A stretch of 64,000 nt of DNA from Nocardia niigatensis NBRC 100131. Lineage in GTDB: Bacteria > Actinomycetota > Actinomycetes > Mycobacteriales > Mycobacteriaceae. The position numbers were made by a program, and so were the translations under genes. The stretch spans positions 1-64,000 of the forward strand of contig NZ_BAGC01000008.1 of NCBI RefSeq assembly GCF_000308655.1. The letters run 5' to 3'. Numbering within the stretch: position 1 is the stretch's first letter; each line of letters begins with the position of its first letter. Positions 30,420 to 40,370 of the stretch are shown in pieces. Under the pieces are notes generated by a model, which saw only the letters and a list, made by a program, of their open reading frames with translations, was not told the DNA's origin and ran no database searches.

Positions 30420-31664
30420 CTACTGCGTGGTGTCCCCGGGTAGCAGGTCCTTCCGGGGTAGCAGCAGGTCGTCCAGCGAGCGCGGACGGCCGTAATCCCA
30501 ACCCACCCAGCGGTTCCGGTTGGTCCAGCCGACCAGGTCGTAGCGCCAGCGGAACGGGTGGGTGGTGCCGACCGTCATGAACAGCGCCGTGCCCAGCGCC
30601 GAGTAGTCGTCGTGCGCGGACAGCAACGCGCGCTGCTGCCGGGGCGGGCGGGTGAAGAACGCGTCGAACATGGCGATGGACTGGGCGGTCGTCAACCGGC
30701 CCAGCCCGTACACGCCGCGCATGCGCATCCAATGGACCAGCCGCGCCTGCCACGGCCACAGCGCCTCGACCGGATCGTCGCCGCGGCGCACCGCGTCCAG
30801 GGCGGTATCCACCAGCGTCAGCGAATCCGCCACGCAGTAGCCGGTGATCGGATGCATCATGCCGCCGCGCGAGCCGAACGGAATGATCCGGCCGCGACCG
30901 GTTTTCGGCGGCGCCTCGTCGAGCGGATAGTGGGCGGCCTCCGACGGCTCGTCACCGCGCAGCCGAATGCCGTGCGCCGCCAGCCGATTCAGGGTGCGCC
31001 GCCGCAGCTCGTGCTGCGGCATGCCGCCGCGCAGGCCCAGGCTGGTCTCCTCGAAAATCACCGTGCCGTCCCCGAGCGGCACCGAATACAGGAACGACGG
31101 CGGCTCGTCCGGGCCCGCGCCGTTCTCGTCGCGCCAGTCCAGCAGCAGGCCCTCACCGGCGGTCACCATCGGGGCGGCGATGTCCTCGTCCACGAAGATG
31201 CCGTGCGCGCTGGCGGTGCGCCGCGCGCCCGGCGCGGCCTGGCCGCGAGTGTCGAAAACGGTGGCGGCGCGCACCTCGGTGCCGTCGGCCAGCTCTACCC
31301 GGTGGGCTTCCACGGTGCGCGCGCGGCCCGCCACGACCGTCGCGTCGTCCAGCGGCAGCGCGTCGAACAGGCCCTGCTTGGACAGCACACAGTAGGGGCG
31401 CGGAATCTTGTGCTCGGTGGTGGTCCACACCGCGGGCGCCTCGATGCGGCTGGCAATCGCGCCGTGCCCCAACCACTCCGGCAGTTCGTCCACCCAGCAC
31501 GAGTAGGTCGGCGCCCACAGCCGATCGGGCCGCGGATCCACCGCGACCACGTTCATCCCCGCCGCCATGGCGCGATGCGCCAAGGCCCGCCCCGTGGGAC
31601 CGAGCCCCACCACGCACACGTCGGCGGCCCCGCCGACCTCCCGGCCACTCATACCCGCATTCAA
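30420..31664 (-). CDS. Lycopene-cyclase-like flavoprotein (CrtL/Lcy family)
   Basis: A 414-residue protein of the plant/cyanobacterial-type lycopene cyclase family. The N-terminal dinucleotide fold VCVVGLGPTGRALAHRAMAAG is followed by SCWVDELPEW, and the FLYSVPLGDGTVIFEETSL and GGMMHPITGY segments are hallmarks of this family. Such enzymes cyclise the ends of lycopene to give beta-carotene-type pigments. MSG at 31652 is an alternative start. No other carotenoid genes are in the window, so lycopene supply must come from elsewhere. The TnpB relic starts only 41 bases from the stop codon but does not cut the gene. Confidence 0.85.
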   Translation of the reverse strand: MNAGMSGREVGGAADVCVVGLGPTGRALAHRAMAAGMNVVAVDPRPDRLWAPTYSCWVDELPEWLGHGAIASRIEAPAVWTTTEHKIPRPYCVLSKQGLFDALPLDDATVVAGRARTVEAHRVELADGTEVRAATVFDTRGQAAPGARRTASAHGIFVDEDIAAPMVTAGEGLLLDWRDENGAGPDEPPSFLYSVPLGDGTVIFEETSLGLRGGMPQHELRRRTLNRLAAHGIRLRGDEPSEAAHYPLDEAPPKTGRGRIIPFGSRGGMMHPITGYCVADSLTLVDTALDAVRRGDDPVEALWPWQARLVHWMRMRGVYGLGRLTTAQSIAMFDAFFTRPPRQQRALLSAHDDYSALGTALFMTVGTTHPFRWRYDLVGWTNRNRWVGWDYGRPRSLDDLLLPRKDLLPGDTTQ

Positions 31665-31826
31665 ACAGCCGCGTCTCGGCCCTGCCAGGGCGGCTCCGAC
31701 TTCGCACCCCCCGCGCTGTGCGGCCGAATCCGCGTCGCGCGCGGCGCCCCTCGGCAGTTATTGTCACTTGCTATCGTGCGAGCCGTGGGTGACCGGCGGG
31801 ATGCGATGCAGTGGGGGAGAAGTGGA

Positions 31827-32150
31827 ATGAACACCGGCAAGCGGTACTGGTGGGTGCCGCCGACCGCGTCATCGGTGCTGTTCGGGTTCGGCCTGCCCGT
31901 CTACTTCGCGCTCTTCGTGCTCAGCGGGTTCGCCACCGACTCGTGCAACGGCCGCGACACCTGCCCGAACACCTTCGGCCACCTCGACAAGGCGCAGCAT
32001 CTGCTGCTGTTCGGGCTGCTCGCGGTGACCGCGCAATGGGCGGTCGCCTACTGGGCGCCGTGGGCGGTGCGCATCATGCTGGCGGTGGTGCCGATCGGGC
32101 TGGGTTTCGCGGCCCTGGTCATGCTGATGAGCATCCCGGTCGGCGAATAG
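31827..32150 (+). CDS. Small membrane protein
   Basis: A 107-residue protein with about three hydrophobic segments: residues around 8-30, 50-68 and 78-100. A short outside loop holds two Cys (SCNGRDTC) that could form a disulfide. ATG 31827 is chosen over ATG 31806 because GGGGGAGAAG lies just before it. It diverges from the lycopene-cyclase-like gene. I recognise no family. The pattern of loops resembles VanZ-like small membrane proteins (an HLDKAQHLLLFG segment), which is a weak hint only. Confidence 0.7.
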   Translation: MNTGKRYWWVPPTASSVLFGFGLPVYFALFVLSGFATDSCNGRDTCPNTFGHLDKAQHLLLFGLLAVTAQWAVAYWAPWAVRIMLAVVPIGLGFAALVMLMSIPVGE

Positions 32151-32229
32151 CCGGACTCGGGACGGGCGGCAAGTCCGGTGCGGGACAGCGGACTTGCCGG
32201 CCATCGAACGTTCGGTGTGACGGAGCGGC

Positions 32230-32331
32230 TCACTTGGCCGGCGTCGCCGACGGGGCCGCGGGCGGAGCGCCGGCGCCGTCCCGGGCCGGGCCGGGACGGG
32301 AACTGGCTGCGGTGGGGGGTGAATCTGTCAT
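32230..32331 (-). CDS. Possible 33-residue Pro/Ala-rich peptide
   Basis: A short minus-strand frame starts at ATG (32331-32329) and stops at TGA (32232-32230). It encodes an Ala/Pro-rich sequence beginning MTDSPPTAASSRPGPARDG. Composition is typical of chance frames in this GC range and no family is recognised. The remainder of 32151-32404 shows nothing else. Confidence 0.15.
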   Translation of the reverse strand: MTDSPPTAASSRPGPARDGAGAPPAAPSATPAK

Positions 32332-32404
32332 GGCCGCAACGCTATTGACGGTAGCCGTGAGGTACCTCGGCGTCGGCTGATGAGTCACTTTCAGCCGGGT
32401 GTGA

Positions 32405-32881
32405 CTACTTCGGCGTCACCCAGGTGGTGATGTCGGCGTGCACGACCTCCAGGCCCGACTTGTCGAAGATCGACACCGGCACCGTCAGCTCCTGCCCCTC
32501 GGTGATCTGGGTGAAGTCCGGAACCTCCGGCAACTTCGCCACGGCCCGCAGCCCCGAGTTGGCCTTCGCCAGGTACTGCACGTTCATGGCCTTGGGAATC
32601 CACCGATGGGTCTCCGGCACCGTCGCCTCGGACAGCATTCCCATCGCCACCTCGGCCAGATTGCAGGCCGCGATCGCGTGGAACGTGCCCAGATGATTGT
32701 GAATACCGAACCACTTCGGTGCGGTCACCTCGCACAAGCCCGGCTCCAGCCGCACCACGCTGGGCAGCACGGTCCCGAAGTACGGCACCCGCGCCACCAT
32801 CCCGAGCGAGAACAACGTGTGCCCGATCCGATTGTCGGGAAGCTTCTTCCACCCGCGATACGTAGCGGTCTCTTTGGCCAT
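32405..32881 (-). CDS. Hotdog-fold thioesterase-like protein (DUF4442-like)
   Basis: A 158-residue single hotdog-fold protein. The segment HNHLGTFHAIAACNLAEVAMG is the long central helix region, with an acidic residue placed as in acyl-CoA thioesterases, and the length suits DUF4442/PaaI-like proteins. The probable activity is hydrolysis of an acyl-CoA, but no substrate is suggested by neighbours. A short dyad (CTTACT-CAGA-AGTAAG, 32890-32905) lies immediately upstream of the start and looks like a repressor site. Confidence 0.8.
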   Translation of the reverse strand: MAKETATYRGWKKLPDNRIGHTLFSLGMVARVPYFGTVLPSVVRLEPGLCEVTAPKWFGIHNHLGTFHAIAACNLAEVAMGMLSEATVPETHRWIPKAMNVQYLAKANSGLRAVAKLPEVPDFTQITEGQELTVPVSIFDKSGLEVVHADITTWVTPK

Positions 32882-32889
32882 GCCCGTAT

Positions 32890-32905
32890 CTTACTCAGAA
32901 GTAAG
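32890..32905 (-). promoter_or_regulatory. Inverted repeat before the hotdog gene, possible TetR-type operator
   Basis: CTTACT and AGTAAG flank a CAGA centre. The dyad sits 9 bases upstream of the start codon at 32881. Actinobacterial TetR-family sites often have this TTACT-N4-AGTAA form. No TetR gene adjoins it. Confidence 0.4.
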
Positions 32906-33070
32906 TTCTCCGGAAGCCTCGCGCCGTATCGGTCGGCGAATCAGTAGGCGGCTTGCCTCGACGCGCGAAACCGGCCAGTTGCTTGTTATCTGGATGGGCC
33001 GCGCCGGGGGTGCGGCTGGGAGTCGACGCCACACGGGTCGGCTATCGGGGAAATAGGAGTTCTCGAAATC

Positions 33071-33487
33071 ATGCGTATTCGCACCGCGGTGGCCACCGTT
33101 GGCATCGCACTCGCGGGGGCGGCCCTCGCCGCCACCGCATCCGCCGGTTCGGCTGCGGCCTTCACGCCGTACATCAACCCGGGCCACGGCATCTACGTCG
33201 CGGTGGACCTCAACCACGACGAGACCGTGGCGCTGTCCAATACCTGGATTCCGGCGGCGATCGACCAAATCAACATGACCCACAACCGGATCGCGCTCGA
33301 CCCGTACTTCTCGGACATCCCGATGGTCGACGGGAAGGTGTACGGCAACCTGACCCAGATCGTCGGCGAGGCCGCGGACACTCCCGGCGGTCAGGTCAGC
33401 GTGGCCCTGGTCGACCCCGCCGTGCATCACGGCGGCAACTTCCTCTTGGTCGAGGACCTCGGCGGCTGGGACTACTACCTCCGCTGA
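33071..33487 (+). CDS. Small secreted protein of unknown function
   Basis: A 138-residue protein with a clear signal peptide: MRIRT, a hydrophobic run to about residue 25 and an Ala/Ser-rich cleavage region ending GSAAAF. The mature part (about 107 residues) is acidic, without Cys, and contains YINPGHGIYVAVDLNHDETV and HHGGNFLLVEDLGGWDYYLR. I recognise no family; the compact size suggests an exported binding or inhibitor-like protein. AGGAG at 33055-33059 precedes the ATG, and a perfect hairpin follows the stop, so it is a complete single-gene unit. Confidence 0.8.
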   Translation: MRIRTAVATVGIALAGAALAATASAGSAAAFTPYINPGHGIYVAVDLNHDETVALSNTWIPAAIDQINMTHNRIALDPYFSDIPMVDGKVYGNLTQIVGEAADTPGGQVSVALVDPAVHHGGNFLLVEDLGGWDYYLR

Positions 33488-33500
33488 TCGCGAAAGTTGA

Positions 33501-33538
33501 GATGGCCGGTGCGGCAGCCGAGTTCCGCACCGGCCATC
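33501..33538 (+). terminator. Hairpin after the small secreted protein gene
   Basis: A perfect 14-bp inverted repeat (GATGGCCGGTGCGG at 33501-33514, complement at 33525-33538) starts 14 bases after the stop. It isolates the upstream gene from the S10 operon leader. Confidence 0.8.
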
Positions 33539-33609
33539 GCGCTGTCCGGGCCGGGGCGCGTCACCCGGTGTGACCAGGGCCATTGGGCCGGGGTGGGGGA
33601 GGGGGCGAT

Positions 33610-33987
33610 TTGAAGTGCCCGGGGGGCTCGAGGCATACTGTTCGGGTTGCCCACACCGGGTTGCGTCTTTTCCGTTGGATCGGCGCTGGTAGTGGGTGAG
33701 CAAGACCCAATTTTGCACCCCGCTGAATTGCGGCGTGGGTGCGTCCGGAACACTGTTCCGAGGCTTACAGGATTTTGATCCGGGCCGAGGAATGGGCGGC
33801 GGAGCGACACGCCCGACCGCGTGGACCGGATGAACCATGACAGATGAACAGCGGCGATGGATCGGGCCCAGGTGGGCCGGTCGTGTGGTGGCTGATGCGT
33901 CTTCGTGTGTTCGGGCTGTGCAAATGAGGGTGGTGTGAGAGCGAAAGCTCTTGGACCACAACGTAAGCGGAGAAAAGGACACTCAGC
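33610..33987 (+). promoter_or_regulatory. Promoter and long leader of the S10 operon
   Basis: TTGAAG (33610-33615) and CATACT (33634-33639), 18 bases apart, form a sigma-70-like promoter with a start predicted near 33646. That gives an untranslated leader of about 340 bases before rpsJ. The leader contains a GNRA-capped hairpin AGAGC-GAAA-GCTCT (33938-33951) shortly before the AAAAGGA ribosome site. Long S10 leaders in other bacteria carry autogenous control by L4; whether this one does is not shown. Confidence 0.5.
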
Positions 33988-34293
33988 GTGGCGGGACAGA
34001 AGATCCGCATCAGGCTCAAGGCCTACGACCATGAGGCGATCGACGCGTCTGCGCGCAAGATCGTCGAGACGGTGACCCGTACCGGTGCCCGCGTCGTCGG
34101 CCCGGTGCCGTTGCCCACCGAGAAGAACGTGTACTGCGTCATCCGTTCGCCGCACAAGTACAAGGACTCGCGCGAGCACTTCGAGATGCGTACGCACAAG
34201 CGGCTGATCGACATCCTCGACCCGACGCCGAAGACGGTTGACGCCCTGATGCGTATCGACCTGCCGGCCAGCGTCGACGTCAACATTCAGTGA
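33988..34293 (+). CDS. rpsJ: 30S ribosomal protein S10
   Basis: S10 of the small ribosomal subunit (NusE in antitermination), 101 residues as usual. It begins [20 protein letters not shown] and includes [24 protein letters not shown], the conserved core. GTG start at 33988, with AGAAAAGGA (33971-33979) as ribosome site. It is the first gene of the operon and is preceded by a long leader. Confidence 0.99.
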   Translation: MAGQKIRIRLKAYDHEAIDASARKIVETVTRTGARVVGPVPLPTEKNVYCVIRSPHKYKDSREHFEMRTHKRLIDILDPTPKTVDALMRIDLPASVDVNIQ

Positions 34294-34307
34294 CGGGGAC
34301 TTCGAAT

Positions 34308-34973
34308 ATGACTGACAACAAGAGCCGTCCGGCCGCGGGCATCCTGGGCACCAAGCTCGGCATGACCCAGGTCTTCGACGAGAAGAACCGCGTCGTTCCC
34401 GTGACCGTCGTGAAGGCGGGCCCGAACGTCGTTACCCAGATTCGCACGGTCGAGCGTGACGGCTACTCCGCCGTCCAGGTCGCCTACGGCGCCATCGACC
34501 CGCGCAAGGTGAACAAGCCGGTCTCCGGCCAGTTCGCCAAGGCCAACGTCACCCCGCGCCGCCACATCGCCGAGCTCCGCCTCGCCGACGTGTCCAACCT
34601 CGAGGTCGGCCAGGAACTCGGCGCCGACATCTTCGAGGCGGGCGCCTACGTCGACGTGACCGGCACCTCCAAGGGCAAGGGCTTCGCGGGCACCATGAAG
34701 CGCCACGGCTTCCGTGGTCAGGGTGCCTCGCACGGTGCGCAGGCCGTGCACCGTCGTCCGGGTTCCATCGGCGGTTGCTCCACCCCGGGTCGCGTGTTCA
34801 AGGGCATGCGCATGTCCGGCCGGATGGGTAACGACCGCGTCACCACGCAGAACCTCTCGGTCCACAAGGTGGACGCCGAGAACGGTCTGCTGCTGATCAA
34901 GGGCGCGATCCCGGGCCGCACCGGCGGCATCGTGATCGTCAAGAGTGCAGTGAAGGGTGGTGCCCGGGCATGA
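34308..34973 (+). CDS. rplC: 50S ribosomal protein L3
   Basis: L3, an early large-subunit assembly protein, 221 residues. [15 protein letters not shown] at the N-terminus and the conserved loop with [13 protein letters not shown] and RPGSIGG identify it. ATG 34308 is preferred over the GTG at 34290 because it gives the standard N-terminus and has GGGG a few bases upstream. It ends in a 4-base overlap with rplD. Confidence 0.98.
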   Translation: MTDNKSRPAAGILGTKLGMTQVFDEKNRVVPVTVVKAGPNVVTQIRTVERDGYSAVQVAYGAIDPRKVNKPVSGQFAKANVTPRRHIAELRLADVSNLEVGQELGADIFEAGAYVDVTGTSKGKGFAGTMKRHGFRGQGASHGAQAVHRRPGSIGGCSTPGRVFKGMRMSGRMGNDRVTTQNLSVHKVDAENGLLLIKGAIPGRTGGIVIVKSAVKGGARA

Positions 34974-35641
34974 GCACCGAGACCAAGACCAACCTGACGC
35001 TCACGGTCAAGGCCGCTGGCGGCAAGACCGAGGGCACCGTCGAGCTCCCCGCGGAGATCTTCGACGTGACCGCGAACATCGCGCTGATGCACCAGGTCGT
35101 CGTGGCCCAGCAGGCCGCGGCTCGCCAGGGCACGCACGCCACCAAGACCCGCGGCATGGTCCGCGGTGGTGGCAAGAAGCCGTACCGCCAGAAGGGCACC
35201 GGCCGTGCGCGCCAGGGTTCGACCCGTGCGCCGCAGTTCGCCGGCGGTGGCACCGTCCACGGCCCGCAGCCGCGCGACTACAGCCAGCGCCTGCCCAAGA
35301 AGATGAAGGTCGCCGCGCTGCGTGGCGCTCTGTCGGACCGGGCTCGCAACGAGCGCATCCACGTGATCACCGAACTGGTGTCGGGTCAGACCCCGTCGAC
35401 CAAGTCGGCCAAGTCCTTCCTCGCCGAGCTGTCGGACCGGAAGAACATCCTGGTCGTCGTCGGTCGTGAAGATGTCACCGCGTGGAAGAGCGTGGCGAAC
35501 CTGCAGGGCGTGCACCCGATCGCCCCGGACCAGCTGAACACCTACGACGTTCTCAAGAGCGATGAAATCGTGTTCTCGGTCGAGGCGCTCAACGCCTTCG
35601 TGCACGGCCCCGCCGAAGCTGCACAGGAGGAGAGCAAGTGA
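34970..35641 (+). CDS. rplD: 50S ribosomal protein L4
   Basis: L4, lining the exit tunnel, 223 residues. The tunnel-loop region contains [20 protein letters not shown] and [20 protein letters not shown], both conserved. In many bacteria L4 also represses its own operon. Overlaps with rplC and rplW by ATGA/GTGA junctions indicate coupled translation. Confidence 0.98.
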   Translation: MSTETKTNLTLTVKAAGGKTEGTVELPAEIFDVTANIALMHQVVVAQQAAARQGTHATKTRGMVRGGGKKPYRQKGTGRARQGSTRAPQFAGGGTVHGPQPRDYSQRLPKKMKVAALRGALSDRARNERIHVITELVSGQTPSTKSAKSFLAELSDRKNILVVVGREDVTAWKSVANLQGVHPIAPDQLNTYDVLKSDEIVFSVEALNAFVHGPAEAAQEESK

Positions 35642-35943
35642 CCACCATCGCCGATCCCCGCGACATCCTGCTCGCGCCGGTGATCTCCGAGAAGTCCTAC
35701 GGACTGATCGAAGAGGGCACCTACACCTTCCTGGTGCACCCGGATTCGAACAAGACGCAGATCAAGATCGCCGTTGAGAAGGTTTTCGGTGTGAAGGTCA
35801 CGAGCGTCAACACCGCCAACCGTCAGGGCAAGCGCAAGCGGACCCGCTTCGGTTACGGCAAGCGCAAGGACACCAAGCGCGCGCTCGTGACCATCTCGGC
35901 CGACAGCAAGCCCATCGAGATCTTCGGAGGCCCGGTCGCGTAA
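35638..35943 (+). CDS. rplW: 50S ribosomal protein L23
   Basis: L23, at the exit-tunnel rim where trigger factor and SRP dock, 101 residues. [14 protein letters not shown] and [20 protein letters not shown] are conserved. It starts with GTG overlapping the rplD stop. Confidence 0.98.
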   Translation: MTTIADPRDILLAPVISEKSYGLIEEGTYTFLVHPDSNKTQIKIAVEKVFGVKVTSVNTANRQGKRKRTRFGYGKRKDTKRALVTISADSKPIEIFGGPVA

Positions 35944-35976
35944 GCGGCTGGAGCTCCAGAAAGCAGAGAAGAACTC

Positions 35977-36807
35977 ATGGCAATCCGTAAGTACAAGCCG
36001 ACAACCCCGGGTCGCCGCGGTGCCTCGGTCTCGGACTTCGCCGAGATCACCCGCTCGACCCCCGAGAAGTCGCTGCTGCGTCCGCTCACCAAGACCGGTG
36101 GCCGTAACGCGCAGGGCCGCATCACCACTCGTCACAAGGGTGGCGGTCACAAGCGTGCCTACCGTCTGATCGACTTCCGTCGACTGGACAAGGACGGCAT
36201 CCCGGCCAAGGTCGCGCACATCGAGTACGACCCCAACCGCACCGCCAACATCGCGCTGCTGCACTTCGCCGACGGCGAGAAGCGCTACATCATCGCGCCC
36301 AAGGGCATCTCCCAGGGCACGAAGATCGAGTCGGGCGCCGGCGCGGACATCAAGCCGGGCAACAACCTGCCGCTGCGCTCGATCCCGACCGGTACCACCG
36401 TGCACGCGGTGGAGCTGCGTCCGGGCGGTGGCGCCAAGCTGGCTCGTGCCGCGGGCATGTCCATCCAGCTGCTGGGTAAGGAAGGCGCCTACGCCGTCCT
36501 GCGTATGCCCTCCGGTGAGATCCGTCGCGTCGATGTGCGTTGCCGCGCCACCATCGGCGAGGTCGGCAACGCCGAGCAGTCGAACATCAACTGGGGCAAG
36601 GCCGGCCGTATGCGGTGGAAGGGCGTTCGCCCGACCGTCCGTGGTGTGGTCATGAACCCGGTCGACCACCCGCACGGTGGTGGTGAGGGTAAGACCTCCG
36701 GTGGTCGCCACCCGGTCTCCCCGTGGGGTAAGCCCGAGGGCCGCACCCGTAAGCCCAACCGTCCCAGCGACAAGCTCATCGTCCGCCGCCGCGGCAAGAA
36801 GCGTTAA
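35977..36807 (+). CDS. rplB: 50S ribosomal protein L2
   Basis: L2, near the peptidyl-transferase centre, 276 residues. [36 protein letters not shown] and the [18 protein letters not shown] loop with the functional His are all intact. The 33-base gap after rplW contains a ribosome site. Confidence 0.99.
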   Translation: MAIRKYKPTTPGRRGASVSDFAEITRSTPEKSLLRPLTKTGGRNAQGRITTRHKGGGHKRAYRLIDFRRLDKDGIPAKVAHIEYDPNRTANIALLHFADGEKRYIIAPKGISQGTKIESGAGADIKPGNNLPLRSIPTGTTVHAVELRPGGGAKLARAAGMSIQLLGKEGAYAVLRMPSGEIRRVDVRCRATIGEVGNAEQSNINWGKAGRMRWKGVRPTVRGVVMNPVDHPHGGGEGKTSGGRHPVSPWGKPEGRTRKPNRPSDKLIVRRRGKKR

Positions 36808-36821
36808 GGAGGAGGTTAGAC

Positions 36822-37103
36822 ATGCCACGCAGCCTGAAGAAGGGCCCGTTCGTCGACGAACACCTCCTCAAGAAGGTGGACGTCCAGAACGAGAAGGGCA
36901 CGAAGCAGGTCATCAAGACCTGGTCGCGTCGTTCCACCATCATCCCGGATTTCATCGGCCACACGTTCTCGGTCCACGACGGCCGCAAGCACGTGCCGGT
37001 GTTCGTGTCCGAGAACATGGTTGGACACAAGCTCGGTGAATTCGCGCCGACTCGCACGTTCAAGAGCCACGTCAAGGAAGATCGGAAGAGCAAGCGGCGA
37101 TGA
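36822..37103 (+). CDS. rpsS: 30S ribosomal protein S19
   Basis: S19 of the small-subunit head, 93 residues. [19 protein letters not shown] and HNGRK-like [23 protein letters not shown] are typical. AAGGAGG (36806-36812) provides a strong ribosome site. Confidence 0.99.
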   Translation: MPRSLKKGPFVDEHLLKKVDVQNEKGTKQVIKTWSRRSTIIPDFIGHTFSVHDGRKHVPVFVSENMVGHKLGEFAPTRTFKSHVKEDRKSKRR

Positions 37104-37501
37104 GCACTGAAACTCAGAACCCGACCGCGCGCGCGACCGCCAAGCACGTTCGCGTGACGCCGATGAAGGCCCGCCGCGTCGTGGACCTGGTCCGTGGCCG
37201 CCGTGTCGAGGATGCGCTGAACATCCTGAAGTTCGCGCCGCAGGCCGCGAGCGAGCCGGTCGCCAAGGTGGTGGCCTCGGCCGCCGCCAATGCGGAGAAC
37301 AACCTCGGCCTGAACCCGGCCACGCTGGTCATCTCGACCGCGTACGTCGACGAGGGCGCGACCATGAAGCGTTTCCAGCCGCGGGCCCAGGGCCGCGCGT
37401 TCCGGATCCGCAAGCGCACCAGCCACATCACCATCGAGGTCGAGAGCGTGCCCACCGCCGGCGCTGCCACTCGTAGCCGCCGGAAGGGAGGGGCAAAGTA
37501 A
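37100..37501 (+). CDS. rplV: 50S ribosomal protein L22
   Basis: L22, with a hairpin lining the exit tunnel, 133 residues. [20 protein letters not shown] and [21 protein letters not shown] mark the family; the macrolide-contact beta hairpin is the [19 protein letters not shown] region. It overlaps rpsS by four bases. Confidence 0.99.
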   Translation: MSTETQNPTARATAKHVRVTPMKARRVVDLVRGRRVEDALNILKFAPQAASEPVAKVVASAAANAENNLGLNPATLVISTAYVDEGATMKRFQPRAQGRAFRIRKRTSHITIEVESVPTAGAATRSRRKGGAK

Positions 37502-38308
<807 letters not shown>

Positions 38309-38311
38309 CCT

Positions 38312-38728
38312 ATGTTGATGCCCCGCAAGGTCAAGCACCGCAAGCAGCATCACCCGAAGCGCTCCGGTATGGCCAAGGGCGGCACCGCGGTTTCGTTCGG
38401 CGAGTTCGGCATCCAGGCTCTGGAGCCCGCCTACGTGACCAACCGTCAGATCGAGTCCGCTCGTATCGCGATGACCCGCCACATCAAGCGTGGCGGCAAG
38501 GTCTGGATCAACATCTACCCGGACCGCCCGCTCACCAAGAAGCCGGCCGAAACCCGAATGGGTTCCGGTAAGGGTTCGCCGGAGTGGTGGATCGCGAACG
38601 TGAAGCCCGGTCGGGTCATGTTCGAGCTTTCTTACCCGAACGAGGAGACCGCTCGTGAGGCCCTGCGCCGCGCGATGCACAAGCTCCCGATGAAGTGCAG
38701 GATCGTGACCCGAGAGGAGCAGTTCTGA
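38312..38728 (+). CDS. rplP: 50S ribosomal protein L16
   Basis: L16, contacting the A-site tRNA, 138 residues. [19 protein letters not shown] and [18 protein letters not shown] are characteristic. AGGAGGG lies about 10 bases upstream. The stop overlaps the rpmC start. Confidence 0.99.
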   Translation: MLMPRKVKHRKQHHPKRSGMAKGGTAVSFGEFGIQALEPAYVTNRQIESARIAMTRHIKRGGKVWINIYPDRPLTKKPAETRMGSGKGSPEWWIANVKPGRVMFELSYPNEETAREALRRAMHKLPMKCRIVTREEQF

Positions 38729-38967
38729 TGGCTACCGCCAATCCGGCCGCAGAGCTCCGCGAGCTCGACAATGACGCGCTCGTCGCGAAACTGCGCGAAT
38801 CCAAGGAAGAGCTGTTCAACCTGCGCTTCCAGATGGCGACCGGCCAGTTGCAGAACAACCGGCGCCTGCGTGTGGTCCGCCACGAGATCGCGCGCATCTA
38901 CACGGTCATGCGTGAGCGCGAGCTCGGCCTGGCCTCCGGTCCTGAAGGCAAGGGAGACGCGGCATGA
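38728..38967 (+). CDS. rpmC: 50S ribosomal protein L29
   Basis: L29, 79 residues. ATG 38728 overlaps the rplP stop and follows GAGAGGAGC; upstream in-frame codons belong to rplP in another frame. [27 protein letters not shown] and [19 protein letters not shown] are conserved. Confidence 0.98.
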   Translation: MATANPAAELRELDNDALVAKLRESKEELFNLRFQMATGQLQNNRRLRVVRHEIARIYTVMRERELGLASGPEGKGDAA

Positions 38968-39260
38968 GTGACGCCAAGGGCCCGGCCAAGACGCCGGCCA
39001 AGCAGGAGGAGCGGGGCCAGCGCAAGGTGCGCATCGGCTACGTCGTCTCCGACAAGATGACCAAGACCATCGTGGTCGAGCTGGAAGATCGCGTGAAGCA
39101 CCCGCTTTACGGCAAGATCATCCGCACCACCTCGAAGGTGAAGGCCCACGACGAGAACGAGATCGCCGGTGTCGGCGACCGCGTGCAGCTGATGGAGACC
39201 CGTCCGCTGTCCGCCACCAAGCGGTGGCGTCTCGTTGAGGTCCTGGAGAAGGCCAAGTAA
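38964..39260 (+). CDS. rpsQ: 30S ribosomal protein S17
   Basis: S17, 98 residues. [34 protein letters not shown] is the core; the N-terminus has a short Lys/Ala/Pro extension. It is the last gene of this operon. A strong hairpin follows instead of rplN, so the spc operon must be elsewhere, as in mycobacteria where other genes intervene. Confidence 0.98.
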   Translation: MSDAKGPAKTPAKQEERGQRKVRIGYVVSDKMTKTIVVELEDRVKHPLYGKIIRTTSKVKAHDENEIAGVGDRVQLMETRPLSATKRWRLVEVLEKAK

Positions 39261-39293
39261 GCCTGCTCCATGACTTGATCGAGTCATGAACAC

Positions 39294-39323
39294 CGGCCCG
39301 CTTCCCAATAGGGAAGCGGGCCG
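39294..39323 (+). terminator. Terminator of the S10 operon
   Basis: A perfect 13-bp stem (CGGCCCGCTTCCC and its complement) with an AATA loop, followed by ATGTGTTT. It lies 33 bases after the rpsQ stop. The following bases to 39511 show no further gene. Confidence 0.88.
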
Positions 39324-39511
39324 ATGTGTTTGGCGGGTGTGGTGGACTCCGCTTCCTGAATCGGGAGAACCAAGGCCGTCTTCATGTGCGTGTTTTTCTG
39401 CGGGTCGGCAGGTCCTATGCGTGACCGGCCGGTAGTGTGATCAAACTGAAACCCTATATATCCGAACGGAATTGGCGTGTCGCCCCGGTGAAGCGCTAGT
39501 TTTGTCTGGCT

Positions 39512-40102
39512 ATGAGGGATGCTGCAACAACTTCCGGGGCTTGGCGGATCGACGACCGGACCGCGGTGACATTCCGCGAAGCGGCGGTGGCGTGGGCGCT
39601 GGCCGCCCACGAGGTACTGGCCGAATGTGCTTCCGGCTACGGTCATTTCGTCACCATCAATGAGCTGGCCGAGCGTGCGCAGGAGATGTCGGGCATCCGT
39701 ACCGACGCTCCCACCCGCACCTGGATGGACGCGATCCTGCGCAAGGTCGCGCGCCGCTGCCACAATGCCGGCGAGCCGCCGCTGACGGCGTTGTGCGTCA
39801 AGCAGAACCACAAGGTGAGCGACAGCTACAAGTACGTGCTGGAACTGGCTCACCTGCCCATCCCGGCCGACCTCGAGGTGCACGCCGCTTACGCCCGCTG
39901 GCAGTGCTACGCCGCCTACGGCGCGGACATCCCCTCCGACGGCGGCATCCCGCCCCTGATCCCGCGCAACGGCGGCGCCCCCCGCCGGGTCACCCCCGCC
40001 GGCCCGGTCTCGACCCCGAAGCCGGACGCGGAGCCCCGCAAGGCGGTCTGCACCTCCTGTTTCACCGAGCTCCCCGCGAACGGCGTCTGCTACTACTGCT
40101 GA
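39512..40102 (+). CDS. Conserved-looking hypothetical with C-terminal zinc ribbon
   Basis: A 196-residue soluble protein I do not recognise. Residues 15-110 are mostly helical and contain a stretch (INELAERAQEMSGIRTDAPT) that could be a winged-helix DNA-binding segment. A Pro/Gly-rich linker follows, then a C-terminal CTSC...CYYC pair of CxxC knuckles eight residues apart, as in a small zinc ribbon. The combination suggests nucleic-acid or protein binding. It stands alone between two hairpins, just after the ribosomal operon. Confidence 0.7.
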   Translation: MRDAATTSGAWRIDDRTAVTFREAAVAWALAAHEVLAECASGYGHFVTINELAERAQEMSGIRTDAPTRTWMDAILRKVARRCHNAGEPPLTALCVKQNHKVSDSYKYVLELAHLPIPADLEVHAAYARWQCYAAYGADIPSDGGIPPLIPRNGGAPRRVTPAGPVSTPKPDAEPRKAVCTSCFTELPANGVCYYC

Positions 40103-40122
40103 CCTGCGGTCGAGCCGGAACT

Positions 40123-40154
40123 CGAAGGCCCGCTTCCCCCGGAGCGGGCCTTCG
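40123..40154 (+). terminator. Hairpin after the zinc-ribbon gene
   Basis: CGAAGGCCCGCT (40123-40134) pairs with its complement at 40143-40154 across an 8-base loop, starting 20 bases after the stop codon. Confidence 0.75.
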
Positions 40155-40157
40155 CGT

Positions 40158-40370
40158 CTGCTCGACGCCGCGGAGACGCTGTTGACGACCGGTGGTATCG
40201 ACACTGTGACCGTCGAAGCCGTCACACGCATATCGCAGGTCGCCCGCACCACATCGTCTTCGCCCACCTCGCCGGCGTGCGCGCCATCGACCACGATGAC
40301 CGCGTACGTCTTGTCGACGATTTCATCGCGGCCCGTATGGCGCGAAAACCTGTGGATCCGGCGAAGTAGA
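40158..40370 (+). pseudogene. TetR-family regulator relic
   Basis: From 40158 the plus strand reads LLDAAETLLTTGGIDTVTVE and then AVTRISQVARTT, a typical TetR helix-turn-helix that should continue into an LYRHF-like helix. Instead the frame breaks at about 40255, and a second frame reads HHIVFAHLAGVRAIDHDDRV followed by RLVDDFIAARMARKPVDPAK and a stop at 40370. No start codon precedes it: the 5' end runs straight out of the upstream terminator. It is a truncated, frame-broken gene with the effector-domain middle deleted. Confidence 0.55.
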
